Shown: positions 50,591 through 63,440 of the stretch, one piece after another
Numbering within the stretch: position 1 is the stretch's first letter
Layout: the number at the start of each line of letters is the position of its first letter
Assembly: GCF_029784165.1 (NCBI RefSeq)
Contig: NC_073695.1
Coordinates: 229,185,916-229,249,915, forward strand
Direction: 5' to 3'
Source of the DNA: Wyeomyia smithii
Taxonomy: Eukaryota; Arthropoda; Insecta; Diptera; Culicidae
DNA: 64,000 nt
Program-made: the position numbers and the translations under genes
Notes under the pieces: generated by a model
What the model was told of the DNA's origin: nothing
Seen by the model: the letters and a program-made list of their open reading frames with translations, nothing else
Databases searched by the model: none

Positions 50591-53046
50591 TTAGTGGTAA
50601 GGCCAATCATTTCTTTAAGTTGGTTACAGTAGTATGCGGAAAAGGAGATATATTCTATAACGCCAGCTCTCTATGTGAAAGATTCAATGTTATTACAATA
50701 CATTCATCTATATTGTATTATCGTTTAGGATACTTATAGGTATATCTATGCATTTTACTATAGAACGATCTACTTTCAAGATTGATTTTTACCTGTCATC
50801 GTTATATTATTTTTGTCACAACAAAATCAGTATAAAATTTAAAGAATGAAAAAAAAAAATGGTTCAGTGATTAATCAACACCGAGATGAATAAAGACTAT
50901 AAACAAAAGGAGCTTTTTTGACAAAATATAATTCAACTCTGCGAATATGGTCTTGCAAGGCTACGCCTACAGCATCTACACTTTGCCAGAACAGCATTGC
51001 ATCAATGAATTATAGCGACAAATGGTTTCGCCATAGTCCTTGCAACTTTAACTAGTAAACCGAGAGCGGTCTATATCTGAAAGACGAAACGATGTACCCA
51101 AGCCACTGTCACCGAAGATAACCTCACATAACTTGTACCTCAAACAAGTACCTTGTAATCGTAGGTGTTATTCAGCCTCACAGTTTGTCAGAAACGATTC
51201 AGCAAAGTTGTACGCGTCTCCCGTTAAGAGGTGGAGAGAACAAAAAAAAACTCTCCCTTTCGCAAAGGGAAGTCACAATTAAAGCAAATTGATAATTGTC
51301 GTCATGTAGGCAATGTCATTCCGCACGTCGACGTGCCCGCTATCCCCTATTCCCCCTCCTTTACATGATATAGTGTCACCACACAGTTGGATTCGCGTGG
51401 CCCGAGAAGATGCACTCGCGTTTGCAAAGCATTGTGCAAAGTGGGGTCCAAAAAATGCACACCATCCGTACCCGAGCAGTGCTGAACTCGTGACTGTCTG
51501 TGCACGGTATGATTCTGTTAGTTTGGGTAGAGCAGGTCTGGAGCTGTGCCATTAACGCACCTACTTCACGCGGAATCATATAGAGGGAGCTTGACGGTAC
51601 CGAGAGTGGTGGTGATAGTGCTTGTGTTTTGCTAATGATGACTGTATAATACTGGATCGGGTCTTTTTATTTCCTTCGACCGGCAAAATTATGGTCTCAC
51701 CAGGATTATTTAGGTGGTCAGTAACTTGCAAATTTTTCGTTCCGATAGCGTTCTCGCGTGCGTAATTCTACAGTCGAGACTTAGGAACTGGATTGGAGCT
51801 CATGCTAACGTTTTGCTTTCCGATCGTCAAAACGAAACACGACCAATATCTATAATCGCAAACCCCTTGCGAATACAATCTGACGTTCGCAATCTGCGCC
51901 GTTGAACTCCGCAGTATTACCATCGGTGGTGCAGCAAGGATGTTGGAATGGCGCTGACGTGGCAAAACAACAATTCGGTGCTGCGATGTCGTAGCCGAGG
52001 TCTTCGTCGGATTTAATGATGTAGGAGGATCGGTTGTTGTTGGTTGGTATAGCTGGATTGGGTTCCCGTACCGTTTCGTACCCCAGGCAACGATCGGGGG
52101 GTATCGAGTTTCTCGCGTTTGTGCAAATAAATGCTCTGCCGAAGAATTCCAATGATGACATCGGAAAGGCGTCCAATGAGTCATCGTTAATGTTTTACCT
52201 TTGTCATACTAAATAGAGGTAATAAAATTAGTCGAAAAACGCAAAAATGCGTCAATAGCCTGAACAGCCGAAATATTTTTACAAAGGAATCTTTTTACAC
52301 AAATTCTCGAATTTACGTGGCTTTCTAAGACTACAGTTTTTTGCGGTTTTCGGATTTAACAGAACGTCTAAACTTTCTTTTTAATGTTTTAATATCCTGA
52401 TAAAATTTAAAAAATTTAACAATTCTTAAGTTTAAAAAAACTATGCAAATTCCTAGAGAAAGTGTCATGTATGCTTGTCAATGGGTTCACTGCGTAACCT
52501 TTAAACTTTATAGATTATTTTTAATCTACATGAATAAATATGATAATGGCAGTAGCCAAAAACTGAAGCAATTTAACGGTATAATAAAGATATGCTCTAT
52601 TCATTATAATTGGATTTTGTCTTGCTAAGAGGGAAGGTAACTCAAGCTTACGGTTAGATTCCCGGATATAGTATTGTACTCGAATGGAAATGGGACCTCA
52701 AAATTAAAACCGACTATTATATCAATGCTAGTTTACTCCGGTTAATTAGTACCTGCCTTTATCAGTCTCCCTTCACTGAATCCATCGACACTTTACATAT
52801 AAATCACCTTTACGTTGTATCACCTCTCGGAGGAGTCCCGATGTCACTCAAAGCTTGCCGTCATTTGTTTGCTGGGAGCGGAAAGATACCGGAAGTGCTG
52901 CATACAACTGCTGACGTACAAACTGTCATTACTCACCAATTCTAGTTACCCACCATTCATTTTTAGTCATTAGAGTTTCCATCCTGCGACAGCGTGGATA
53001 ATGTGATTAAATGTTTTCCTTCATTTGTTTCGTTTCACTTTTAGAT
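50591..53046. other. Gene-free stretch upstream of the mam exon
   Basis: 50591-51300 is AT-rich. About 51300-52200 is GC-richer and repeat-free. 52200-53046 is AT-rich again and ends in a pyrimidine-rich tract leading to an AG. No supported coding frame. If the mam exon model is right this is intron or promoter DNA immediately upstream. Confidence 0.4.
53027..53046 (+). promoter_or_regulatory. Candidate splice acceptor for the mam exon
   Basis: A polypyrimidine stretch, TTGTTTCGTTTCACTTTTAG, ends in AG at 53045-53046. It precedes 427 bases of repeat-free sequence with short upstream ATGs and then the mam start codon. It would define an exon made of 5' UTR plus the first coding part. A promoter just upstream instead of an acceptor is an alternative. 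Confidence 0.4.
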
Positions 53047-53473
53047 TGACTTCATGCAAGTGCGCAACCAGGATCGCTAGATGAAAGCGCCTCCGAACGA
53101 CAGCCGATCCCGATGAGTGACGAACATGTGATTCTATGCGGGTTGGCTAGGGTGGACATGGCAATGCAGCACAGCACTAGGTTTCGGCCTAGAGTAAATA
53201 ATCCTGTCGACAGTGCTACAGTTAACCGAAGACTGCAAAGAGGTCGCTATTTCTGAGAACGTTAGAAGTGAGAAGAAAAAACCCAAAACCAGTGAGCAAA
53301 TCCGCGTGCAAGAGCTGTAGTTTAGTGTAGTGTAGTGTCCAGATCAGGCCGCAGACGGTTTCCAGTGAGGCTCGAGGGAGAAGTAGCAGCAAAAAATTGG
53401 GGACTGACCAGCGTACAATTTGTGGAACACGCGCTCGCCAGCGTGCTACCACAAGTTCCAGTTGAAATTCTGT

Positions 53474-53548
53474 ATGGATGCGGGAGGTCTCCCAGTATTT
53501 CCGGGCGCTAATCAGGCAAATCACCTGAACAGTCTTCATCTGCAGCAA

Positions 53549-53580
<32 letters not shown>

Positions 53581-54022
53581 ACAGCACCACCTGCAGCAAA
53601 ATCAACAATTGACTCTGCAGCAGCAGCAGCAAATGCAGCTTATTAACAGCCAACATTTACAACGGCAACAGCAGCAACTCCACCTGCAACAGCAGCAGCA
53701 ACAACAACAGCATCAGCAGCAACAACAACAAGGAGAGCGTCGCCAGGCAGTATTTGATAGGCTCAAGCGTCGGATCGAAACCTACCGGCGGCGGCAGATC
53801 GACTGTACGCCCCGGTTCGAGCAAGCATTCAGTGGAGTGTGCGAACAACAGGCTAACGAAACCACAGCCTTGCAGAAAAAGTTCCTCGAAGCGAAGAATA
53901 AGCGAGCCCTCAAAAAGGCCGAGAAAAAGCAGACTGATTTACCACCGCAGCAGCAGCAGCAGCAACAGCAGCAACCGTCCCAAACGACGATTGCCGGAAA
54001 TCTGCAGAGCAGTGTTCATGTG
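53474..54022 (+). CDS. mam: Mastermind, first coding exon
   Basis: Mastermind is the nuclear co-activator that clamps onto the complex of Notch intracellular domain and the CSL DNA-binding protein (Su(H)) to switch on Notch target genes. The exon encodes 183 residues: MDAGGLPVF at the start, as in Drosophila Mam; glutamine-rich stretches at about residues 24-86; then the conserved N-terminal MamL-1 helix (about 88-150: ERRQAVFDRLKRRIETYRRR ... CTPRFEQAFSGVCEQQ ... ALQKKFLEAKNKRA), which binds the Notch-CSL groove; then a second glutamine run (159-167). ATG 53474 is the first in-frame ATG; sequence upstream stays open only without a Met. The -3 base is T, a weak context. The frame ends in phase 0 at a consensus donor (GTGAGT at 54023). 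The rest of the gene lies outside the window. Family match is from recognised motifs. Confidence 0.9.
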
Positions 54023-54028
54023 GTGAGT
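54023..54028 (+). promoter_or_regulatory. mam: Splice donor of the mam exon
   Basis: GTGAGT directly follows codon 183 (VHV), in phase 0. Reading through it gives 26 further codons without homology and then a stop, so splicing here is the sensible model. Confidence 0.8.
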
Positions 54029-54989
54029 AGCACAAAATTTACCTCTATCATTAAATCTCAAACTATCGATGAAACAATTGTAACGGCCACATTTCCGTAA
54101 ACAAAACAACCTTGAAATATGTCAACGACGGAATTTTCTGTCTGCTCAGTGTTGCCAAAGCGCTCGAATCCGTTAGTACAGAGCACCGTTTAACCTCGAT
54201 TCCACAGCCGTTCACTTCATTCATTACACACTTAGAGAGATAAGAGACGTTTGCTTGGCAACACTGCGTTCCCCGCTGTGTGTTCATTACTGCGAGCGGA
54301 ATTCAATGTCGCGCTTATCAGCTGTCATCCGGTAGGGAATTCCAGCCGATCGTTTTGTCGCCGCGCAACGTTAATTTTTATTTGATTAAATGTGTTAGCT
54401 TCGGTCCGGGGACCGAAAATAACCACCACCTCCCAACTGGTCCGATTATTTATGGGTGCTTGTCCATCATCGGATTGATTTCAAAGAACCACCGGTGGTT
54501 TATTATTCTACGAAATTAAAAACGATTTCTGCTGCTGATAAGAGACGTTCCTTCGATAGACTTCTTCGCTGATTCTTTTGCACCGGCGACCGACTGACAG
54601 CACCGGAATGTCAGACAATTTGTTGAGGGAGAATTGTTATTTTTCACGTTCACTTTGGCAAAATATTTTAATCCGCTTTGTTAATTTCTTTTCGTCGAAG
54701 TGTTTCCAACGAAGTAATTCACGAAAATCGATTTTTGAAGTACATGGCTTGCTTAAAACCAGGTCGAGATACATTATTGCTATTTTATGCAGTCCAGAAG
54801 GTCCTATTAAGTAAGCCAGCAGACAACTTCTGTACAGACGCGACAATGCCGTGCATAGATTTAGCAACAACGATAATCATATTCACAAACTTTTCATTGG
54901 AAGCCTTCTTGAATGCTGTCGCAATGTCGCATCGATTGCTGCTCGAGATATGACGGTAACGTAACGAGTAATTCGAATGGTTCTATATT
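54029..54989. other. Start of the next mam intron
   Basis: No repeats recognised; fairly balanced composition to about 54650, then AT-rich. No coding frame supported. Confidence 0.45.
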
Positions 54990-54991
54990 TA

Positions 54992-57340
54992 CAGGGGATA
55001 GTCAAAATAAGTAGGATAGGCAAAATTTTGATGAAATTTGAAATGCTATAGCTTTGCTAAACGTTATTCGATTTTATTAATTCGAACACCATTGAACTGG
55101 AAAACTTTTGAAGTTTCATTTTCTGACCCCAGATCTGGCCTAGGTCACCGGATATAGGAAATATTCCTGAGTTCCGGTAGGGATGTCAAACCTGTTAATT
55201 TTTGGATGGATTTGGTAATGGGTTACCTGATAAAAATGCTGATTTGCATCATTGACATAGATGACAAAATCATTTCTGAAGCGAATGGTTCATCAAGATC
55301 CGGAATCGGCCAAGAACTCATCGAGAAATGGCTATTTTTCATCCGGAAGTCCTCAGAGGAACCTTTAGTAGGGGACATCTACGTTTTTGCACCAAACATA
55401 GCGTGTTACACCTCTATCTTCAGGATTTTTTATCAGGAATCTTTTAAAAGACATAAATCTGAATATAGGCTGCATTGGCCACTTCCGGAACGACCTGGAG
55501 GCCCCGAAGGAACCCGTAGTGGGAGAATTCATATTTCTGCATCAAAATATAGCATGCGACACCTCTATCTTCAGGATTTTTCATCAGGAATCATCCAAAA
55601 GACATATTTTTTTAAATACAGATTACGTTGGCCACTCCCGGAGCGATCCAGATTCCCGGAGGAACCCGGAATTGGGACATTTACATTTTTGCATCAAATA
55701 AAGCGTGCGACGTTTCTACCTTCAAGACTTTTCATCAGGAACCATCAAGAAGACATATTTTTGAATACAGATTACGTTGGCCACTCCCGGGATGATCCGG
55801 ATACCACGTAGGAACCCGGAAATGGGGACATTTACTGTATTGCATCAAATAAAGCGTGCGACACTTCTATCTTAAGGATTTTTCATCAGGAATCTTACAA
55901 AAAAAATATTTCCTAATATAGGCTGCATTGGCCACTTCCGGACTAACCTGGATGCCCCGGAGGAAGATCCGGATGCCCGGAGCAATTCGGAATGGGGACA
56001 TTTACATTTCTGCATCAAATAAAGCGTGCGCATAGAGCTGCAAGATTTTTCAACATTTCTCATCAGGGTTCCTCCGGGGTATTTAGATTGTGCCGGTGGT
56101 GGCCAATGCAGTCTGAATTCAAAAATATGTCTTTTTTAAGATTCCTGATGAAAAATTCTGAAGATAGAGCTGTCGCACGCTTTATTTGATGCAGAAATGT
56201 AAATGTCCCCATTCCGGGTTCCTCCGGGGCATCTGAATCGTTCCGAGAGTGGCCAACGTAATCTGTATTTAAAAAACATGTCTTTTGGATGATTCCTGAT
56301 GAAAAATCCTGAAGATAGAGGTGTCGCATGCTATATTTTGATGCAGAAATGTAAATTCTCCCACTACGGGTTCCTTCGGGGCATCCAGGTTGTTCCGGAA
56401 GTGGCCAATGCAGCCTATATTTGGAAATATTTTTTTTGTATGATTCCTGATGAAAAATCCTGAAGATAGAAGTGTCGCACGCTTTATTTGATGCAATAAA
56501 GTAAATGTCCCCATTTCCGGATTCCTACGGGGTATCCGGATCATCCCGGGAGTGGCCAACGTAATCTGTATTCAAAAATATGTCTTCTTGGTGGTTCCTG
56601 ATGAAAAGTCTTGAAGGTAGAAGTGTCGCACGCTTTATTTGATTCAAAAATGTAAATGTCCCAATTTCGGGTTCCTCCGGGGAAACTGGATCGTTTCGGG
56701 AGTGGCCAACGTAATCTGTATTTAAAAAAATATGTCTTTTGGATGATTCCTGATGAAAAATCCTGAAGATAGAGGTGTCGCATGCTATATTTTGATGCAG
56801 AAATGTGAATTCTCCCACTACGGGTTCCTTCGGGGCCTCCAGGTCGTTCCGGAAGTGGCCAATGCAGCCTATATTCATATATCTGTCTTTCAAATGATTC
56901 CTGATAAAAAATCCTGAAGATAGAGGTGTAACACGCTATAGTTGGTGCAAAAACGTAAATGTCCCCTACTAAAGGTTCCTCTGAGGACTTCCGGATGAAA
57001 AATAGCCATTTCTCGATGAGTTCTTGGCCGATTCCGGATCTTGATGTACCATTCGCTTCAGAAATGATTTTGTCATCTATGCCAATGATGCAAATGAGCA
57101 TTTTTATCAGGTAACCCATTACCAAATCCATCCAAAAATTAGCAGGTTTGACATGCCTATCGGAACTCAGGAATATTTCCTATATCCGGTGACCTAGGCC
57201 AGATCTGGTGTCAGAAAATGAAACTTCAAAAATTTTCCCGTTCAATGCTGTTCGAATTATTAAAATCGAATAACGTTTAGCAAAGCTATAGCATTTCAAA
57301 TTTCATCAAAATTTTGCCTATCCTACTTATTTTGACCCTG
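54992..57340. mobile_element. Large palindromic foldback element with TA target duplication (family F1)
   Basis: The left end reads CAGGGGATAGTCAAAATAAG and the reverse complement of the right end CAGGGTCAAAATAAGTAGG, flanked by TA at 54990-54991 and 57341-57342. Nearly the whole 2.35 kb is an inverted repeat centred near 56100-56170. Each arm holds about five tandem units of roughly 150 bases (a GCATCAAA-type word at 55389, 55539, 55691, 55842 and 56012, mirrored in the right arm). Arms are very similar, giving mirrored open frames of ~200 codons on both strands that are not genes. Shares its termini (CAGGGGNTAGNCAAA ... AGGCAAAATTTT) with the element at 2375-3453. Confidence 0.85.
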
Positions 57341-57342
57341 TA

Positions 57343-58146
57343 TCTTTGCCGGTGAAATAGCTGTTAACATTTCTGGATCTTGCAGTATTTTTAGGCATGG
57401 TAAAAACTTGTTGTCTCATTTTGCCATTATTCAAAATTTGAAGAAAGGCGAGCGAGAAAACTTTCTCTCAATCTTCGCTATATCGTTTTGGTTTTTATTT
57501 ATTATTGCGAGTTCAGATTCTGTGATTTTGAATGAAATTTTGACCCAATTTAAAACTTAGCTTTCCTAAAAACTTAAATTCAGTTTTTCGATCACTTACA
57601 GGACCAATATATTTTAAATGGTTCTGATTTTATATTTTTCTGATACATGAACATTCCACTGGCCAAAGTTATGCAAAAATATAAAATATGTGAATGTGAT
57701 GAATGGGACAACTCAGCCAAAAATCTAAATGAAAATGTGACCATGATAAATTTTTGAACGATCCTTCAGAAAAAAGCGAAGAAATTATTGGATCTTAAAT
57801 AAAACAGTGGAAATACACGAATATTGAATACAATTCGCAAACAGTAACCAATGTTCTTGTTGTAGATTTGTAAAATTTTGTAAACAAATACACAACTTTG
57901 AAAGAAGTTTGTGAGACGCAGTAAAAACAAAAAAATGCAGAATAATTTAAAAAAAAACAGTGGAACATTCAGGGAAAAGTTTTCAACCGAAACGCGATTA
58001 TTTTTTAAAAGACTCTAGATCAAAAACTATTTCTTCAGCGTGAAAGGCTAATTCGCGACCTCTACGATTAGGTTTCATATCCGACTGAATCCTTTTTTCG
58101 CTACGATTTTAGAATTGTGTTAATCTACGTTGCACTTTTTTTCGCC
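57343..58146. other. AT-rich gene-free spacer
   Basis: No gene or repeat recognised. Confidence 0.4.
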
Positions 58147-58232
58147 GAATGCTGGAAAATATCAGGGAAATAAATGTTATAATTCAGGGATAATCAGGGA
58201 ATTTGGTTTCGAAAACTTTTTCGTCTCCCTGG
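58147..58232 (-). mobile_element. End fragment of the CAGGGTG-type element
   Basis: ATATCAGGGAAATAA, CAGGGATAATCAGGGAATTT and a terminal TCTCCCTG resemble the right end of the element at 35127-36479 (ATATCAGAGAATTT ... CCACCCTG). Only this end is seen. Confidence 0.45.
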
Positions 58233-58249
58233 ATTATTCACCGCCTTTT

Positions 58250-58405
58250 TTTGCCCGGCATGAGCACTGTGTACTGCAATTTTTTGCACCAAACTTGCAA
58301 AGCAAACAACGCAATCCACTTTCCTACCTAGATGCTCCCCATTATTTGATATATGCTCAAAAGACACCCAGTTAAAAGCACTGCAGTGAGCTCTGTTGTG
58401 TAGAT
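58250..58405 (+). repeat. Dispersed repeat, second copy of 15326-15575
   Basis: TGCAATTTTTTGCACCAAAC, TGCAAAGCAAACAACGCAAT, TAGATGCTC and CAGTGAGCTCTGTTGTGTAG match 15326-15575 in order, with an internal deletion of about 90 bases relative to that copy. Confidence 0.6.
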
Positions 58406-59230
58406 TCCACAGCGGTGTTTATTTTGGCGAGCTCCTCAGATTTAGACGATTCGTTGGTCTCTTCAAGAAAGTGCGTCGCTTTATCCTACAGTGTGAGAGC
58501 AGTTGTTTTCGCAGTGGAAGATATGATTCTCTGAGGAGGATACCATTTTATTCGACCATTATTGATCCAGTTGAAACTTTACACAGATGTTCTTATGGAA
58601 TACAGATGTAATTTTGTGCTATTAGTAGACTTGAAAAGGGCTTGTGTTTTAATTGTTCGAGTTTTAATTGTTTGTGACGGACGGGCTGTTTGATTGGTAT
58701 GATATCTTCGGTAAAGTTATGAACAGTAATTTAAGACTTCCGGAAGCTATAAGGTTTTTTTTTTGCAACAATTAATTTATAATAATATTTTTGTATTTGT
58801 TTTTTTTTGTTTTGTTTTACGATGTATTTTTTTCTGGAAGGAATAACATTCCAGGAGACATTATACCAATCAATCAAACTGGTTACTGGTTGAATTTTAT
58901 CCTTTTTTAGCAAATTTTACCTTTTTTCATTTCACTCTCAAAACAGGTTATGTGTAGTAGAGATATGAGTGCGGGCGAATATTGAAGAGAGAGAATAGGA
59001 AAGATAAAGTGTTTTCCTGTTACCATTAGCGATGCCGCTAACCGTGCAACGCACATACTGTATAAATAAACAAAAAGTAAACAAAACATGTGTTCCTTCG
59101 CTGGAATAAAGTACTGATACTTAACACCATATTTCCCATGTGAAGCAGCGACGGCATAAAGCAGCGAAATTAGCAGGCAACAAAAGGTTTATCTGTCTCG
59201 GTCACTACAAGTAACAAAGACAAAGTCATG
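58406..59230. other. Gene-free stretch
   Basis: No gene or repeat recognised; AT-rich with T runs. Confidence 0.35.
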
Positions 59231-59237
59231 ACATAAA

Positions 59238-59310
59238 AAGCTATAAAAGGACTGGGGGTAGAGCCAAAGAAGAGAATTGTTTCTCTTCGGTTTATTTTTC
59301 AGTAGTTTAC
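59238..59310 (+). promoter_or_regulatory. Possible orphan TATA promoter
   Basis: GCTATAAAAGGACTGGG at about 59239 is a strong TATA-box match. TTTTTCAGTAG, an initiator-like word, follows about 58 bases later, somewhat farther than the usual ~30. No open frame follows. It could be a remnant of a gene or LTR promoter, or chance. Confidence 0.25.
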
Positions 59311-61308
59311 GGCTTTGTTTAGTAAAATCATATTGTTTTTCCGCACACACGTAAACTTATGTATTATGTGTCCCTGGCGAAAGTCTTAAAAAAACCTTAG
59401 GTATTTAAGAAGTTGTATCTCATAGTGGTTGAAGTTTCATTTTTCGACAAATGAAAAACAGCATGGAATTTTTGATATCCAAATATTCAATTTTTTTGTG
59501 CCAAACGTTCTATAAATGCACAAATCATCGAGATCTGGTGTTGTGTCGCCTTTTTTTAAATCGAATTTCTGGGACTTGAGCTTTCAGTTTGTCGATTTTT
59601 TTTCCAAAAGCATTTGTTTGCGACTATACCAGATTTCGTAATTTCATGCATTTTTTAGAATGTTTGGCTTTAAAAAACATCGACGTCGATAAATTCAGTT
59701 TTTTTTCGGTTAAAAAAGTGAAACTTTGACCGCTTTGAGGCTCCGCACCATTTATCCACGAACCCCCCTCCCCCCGACTAAACCACTAGGGGGCACTATA
59801 AATGGTAAAGCATCACAAACACATAATAGGATGAAAAAGTAAGAATGACAAGGTAGATAAATTGAAAAATTATAAATTAAAAAACATATAAATTGCAATT
59901 AAAAAAATAATAAATAAAAGCACTAACTTAAGAACAACATTTACATCAGAGAAACAACTCAAACTAGGGTAAATAAATATAGAAATGTGCAAGTAAATCA
60001 AAGCATGCATAGCAATAGTAAGCCGAGAAAAAGTCGAAAAAATAGAGAAAAGAAATAAAATAATAAAGGATAATAAAAGCCAAAAAAAATTGAAAGGGAA
60101 ATAACGAATAAAACGAACTATGGGAAATAAGAATATGAAAGTAGGAAATAGCCAAATAATAATTTATGTTAAATTGGAACGCATAAGATAAACAACAAAA
60201 GCAATAAATTAAAAAGGCAAAACAAATAATCTTTCGAACAAAAAAAAAAAAATAATAAAAAAACTAAAATAAAAAAATGAGACTACAGAGAACCGCTAAA
60301 TGAGAAATTACTGTAAATAGGATATAAAATTGAGCGAGAGAAAGATTAAATATAACATGGAAATATTAACAAGATGATGAAATGGAAAAATAACAATTAC
60401 ACATAACAATTCAATTATCATCAAATGAAGTATAATAAATGCACTAAAAATGATCTGTTTAAAAAATTGATTTCACATAGCAAAATTTTGTGATTTCACA
60501 TAGCAAAAATAAAATAATAATAATAAGTAAACGAAAAGCTACTAAGCGAAAGATAAATTGGAAAAAAATAGTATATAAAATTTATGTACAAAGAAAAATT
60601 TGTTGGTTCAGTACTTTTTCAGTTTTCCATTCTATAATTTTTCTGTCCACGTATCCATTGGCGATTTTTTCAAACCAATTGTATCTCCCGATTTTTAACT
60701 CAAGTATTCTGCAATAAAGTGAGTAATACTCTCTATTTAAACAAAAGTGTTTTTGAACATATTTATTCCAAATATTGTGTAAAAACATTGTAAAACTAAA
60801 TGTAACAGTTGTTCTCACAGAGCAGGAGGGAGCTATTATGTTTTGAAAGTATTATAAAACACAGCTTTGTCTATAATTATTGATTTTTTTTTCGGCGCAG
60901 GGGCGACTCGTGACTATCAAACTTACTCGTTCAACTATTATTTCACAGTTTAGGGAAGTGATCACAATCATGTCCGCGAAAAAACGCAAGCTATTTTTTT
61001 ATTACTATTTAGAAATAACACTCAAAAATAATGAAATATAAATATAAATTTAGTTTTAACATTCATTTTTTGCCTGGCGTCCCCGTGTGCAATGCACAGG
61101 CTGCACCTACGGACGAGTCACCCTTGATTCGGCGTATCCCTTGATCCCTGTATCCCTAGGAGTAAGCGTACCCCAGGTGGAGATGAAAATTTTATGATTT
61201 ATTATGACCTTTAACAATTTAATTATTTAATAATTTGTTGAATCATTGATTTAATGGTGAAACGATTTAATGATTAATTTAAAACATCACTTCTACTTTT
61301 ATAATTTT
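59311..61308. other. Gene-free stretch with an A-rich tract
   Basis: 59820-60560 is A-rich on the + strand (AATAAA, AAAATAAT words), resembling the tract at 8831-12225. The rest is AT-rich without recognised elements, apart from a short GC-richer patch at 61070-61190. Confidence 0.4.
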
Positions 61309-61309
61309 A

Positions 61310-62617
61310 CTAGCTGACCCGGCAAACTTCGTATCCAATTTTTTTTCATTTAAATGATTTCAAACATTTGCATTTTGCAAATGCCTGGCGAATGGGATAT
61401 TGGACACGATCCAACTCAAAAGACAAATCGTTTGAAAAGATTGGTTTTATCGGAATGAGTGCACCCTCATCTGTACATCATTTCAATTCTAGAAATACTC
61501 ATATTGGGTGGTATTCGGTCATTTTCAGCTGTTTTCCAGAAGCCGTAAGTCTTCATCTTGAATTTAAAAATGACATGTGGATTCAATTTCTGGTCTCTGA
61601 GCATCAATTTAATTCTGGAAATACTCATATAGAGAGGTATTCAGTCATATTCTGATTTTTTCCAGCAACCGAAAGTGGTCATCTTAAAATTTAAAATGGT
61701 GTCTGAGGTTCCATTTTTGGATTCTGTGCCTCATTCTGGTTCCGGAATTTGGTCACTTTCGGCTGGTATTCGAAAAACCGAAAGTCGCTATTACGGATTT
61801 TAAAATGACATGTGAAGTCAAATTTAAAATGAATTTTTAATGAACGTCATTCTGGTTCCGAAAATGCCCATATTGAGTGGTATTCGGTCATGTTCGGCTG
61901 TTTCTTAGAAACCGGAAGCTTACATCTTAAATTTGAAAATGTCGTCTGGAGTAGATTTTTGGTTACTGTGCAACATTTCGATCAAAAATTGGAATCCTGA
62001 AAAAATTGTTGAATTACAGATATTTCAATTTGTATGGAAGACTCCCGCTCCCCTTACTCCTCTAGAATATGAAGGTGTGTCCAACCATCATAGACATACT
62101 TCTCACTATCACAAACCTCTACATTTTAATTTTTGATTTTTTTCCCGAGTAATGCAGAAATTTGTGTTTGATTTGTATAAGAGAAGAGCCCTCTCTTTCA
62201 AAAGAGAGAGGGGTGTCGAACCACCATGAAAATATTTCTTGCTCTCAAAAACTACCACATGCCAAATTTGGTTCCATTTGCTTGCATAGTTCTCCAGAAA
62301 TATGTGTTTCACGTGTATGGAACGCCTCTCTTCGGGGAAAGAGAGGAGTGTCAACTCACTATAAAAATATTATTTGCTTTCAAAAACTTCAAATGCCAAA
62401 TTTGGTTTCATTTACTTGACTAGTTCTCGAGCTGTCCAGAAATTTTTGTTTCATTTGTATGGCACATCTCCCTTCCAAAATAGGGAGTGGTCTCGAACTA
62501 TCTTAGTCACCTTTTCCACCCCTAAAACTCCTATATACAAAATTTCACTCCTTTTGGTTCATTAGTTTTCAAGTCTATATGGATCAGACAGACAGAGCTG
62601 CATTTTCATATGTTTAT
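61310..62617 (-). mobile_element. Non-autonomous element with minisatellite (family H1), copy 2
   Basis: Opposite orientation to the copy at 12344-13675. It shows diverged ~125-base units (61480-61960; words AAATACTCATATTGGGTGGT, TTCGGTCATTTTC), then AGAAGAGCCCTCTC-type degenerate units, then GTCTATATGGATCAGACAGA near the end, the counterpart of the TCTGATCCATATAG start in copy 1. The other end reads CTAGCTGACCCGGCAAAC, whose reverse complement ends in CTAG. A TC start and CTRR end would fit a Helitron, but no helicase is present and the assignment is tentative. Confidence 0.55.
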
Positions 62618-62899
62618 AATTTTAAAATTTCATAACTCCGCATTTTTTTATTTTGTTCCCGTTTTATATTCTTACATATTCAAAGATTTGTATTACTATG
62701 TTTTTGTACTTTCATCTTTTTATACATATTTCTAATAAATTTGTACACAGCAAACCCATATTAAAAATTCCTAACTGATTTTTCTTTTCCATTCGCTCAA
62801 AAACGCTGTAGTTGATCTTAATTGAAAAATTTAAGTCCCGTGTTTTTTTGGTTTGGCCCTTGGGGACACTTCCTGAAATTAGGTGGCCCAAAATAACAC
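62618..62899. other. AT-rich gene-free spacer
   Basis: No gene or repeat recognised. Confidence 0.35.
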
Positions 62900-62909
62900 C
62901 TTTCTAAAA

Positions 62910-63101
62910 AGTAAAGCAAACCTTGGTGCTACATTCCGTATCGGAGCTCGACCTTCTGTTTATTATACACAGACTTCGCAGCCAACTGTTAAGTGTACAG
63001 GACAATTGACACTAACAGTCTCTCCCGAGCCGAGACTCGAACCTACTACGACTGCCTTTTTAGGCCAGCATCGTACCTCAAGACTAGCTGGGAGAGTCAC
63101 A
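62910..63101 (-). mobile_element. tRNA-derived SINE, family SINE-B, copy 6, with internal deletion
   Basis: Reverse-oriented SINE-B copy from AAAGCAAACCTTGGTGCTAC to CAAGACTAGCTGGGAGAGTC. Compared with the copy at 33801 it lacks 25 bases in the middle (the GGGGCTAGCGCTACGATCC region). Flanked by a perfect 10-base target duplication, CTTTCTAAAA, at 62900-62909 and 63102-63111. Confidence 0.9.
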
Positions 63102-63158
63102 CTTTCTAAAATGTGCAATTTTCAAAAATTCGTAACTTTTAAGCCGTTTATTACCAAC

Positions 63159-63440
63159 CTGTACTTTAAATAACAACAACCATGCGAAAATCATGATAAG
63201 AACCATTTTGGTGGGTTTGAGATCCAGGATTCCCTATCGTTTGATATTTTTGCATTGAGAATGCCTTTTTCAGTGGAGGAGGTGGTCATGGTGGGCATTG
63301 AAGATGAAAAATTCTATCTCCGAAAAATTATGCTTCTATGAAATGTCAAACGATAAGGTCCTCGGGTAACAAATCTATAAAAAAAGCAAAATATGGTTCG
63401 TATCATGATTTTCGCAAAGTTATTGTTATTTAAAGTACAG
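63159..63440. mobile_element. Foldback MITE
   Basis: CTGTACTTTAAATAACAACA, GCGAAAATCATGATAAGAAC and CTATCGTTTGA on the left recur in reverse complement on the right (to 63440), arms of about 100 bases. No target duplication identified; non-coding. Confidence 0.65.
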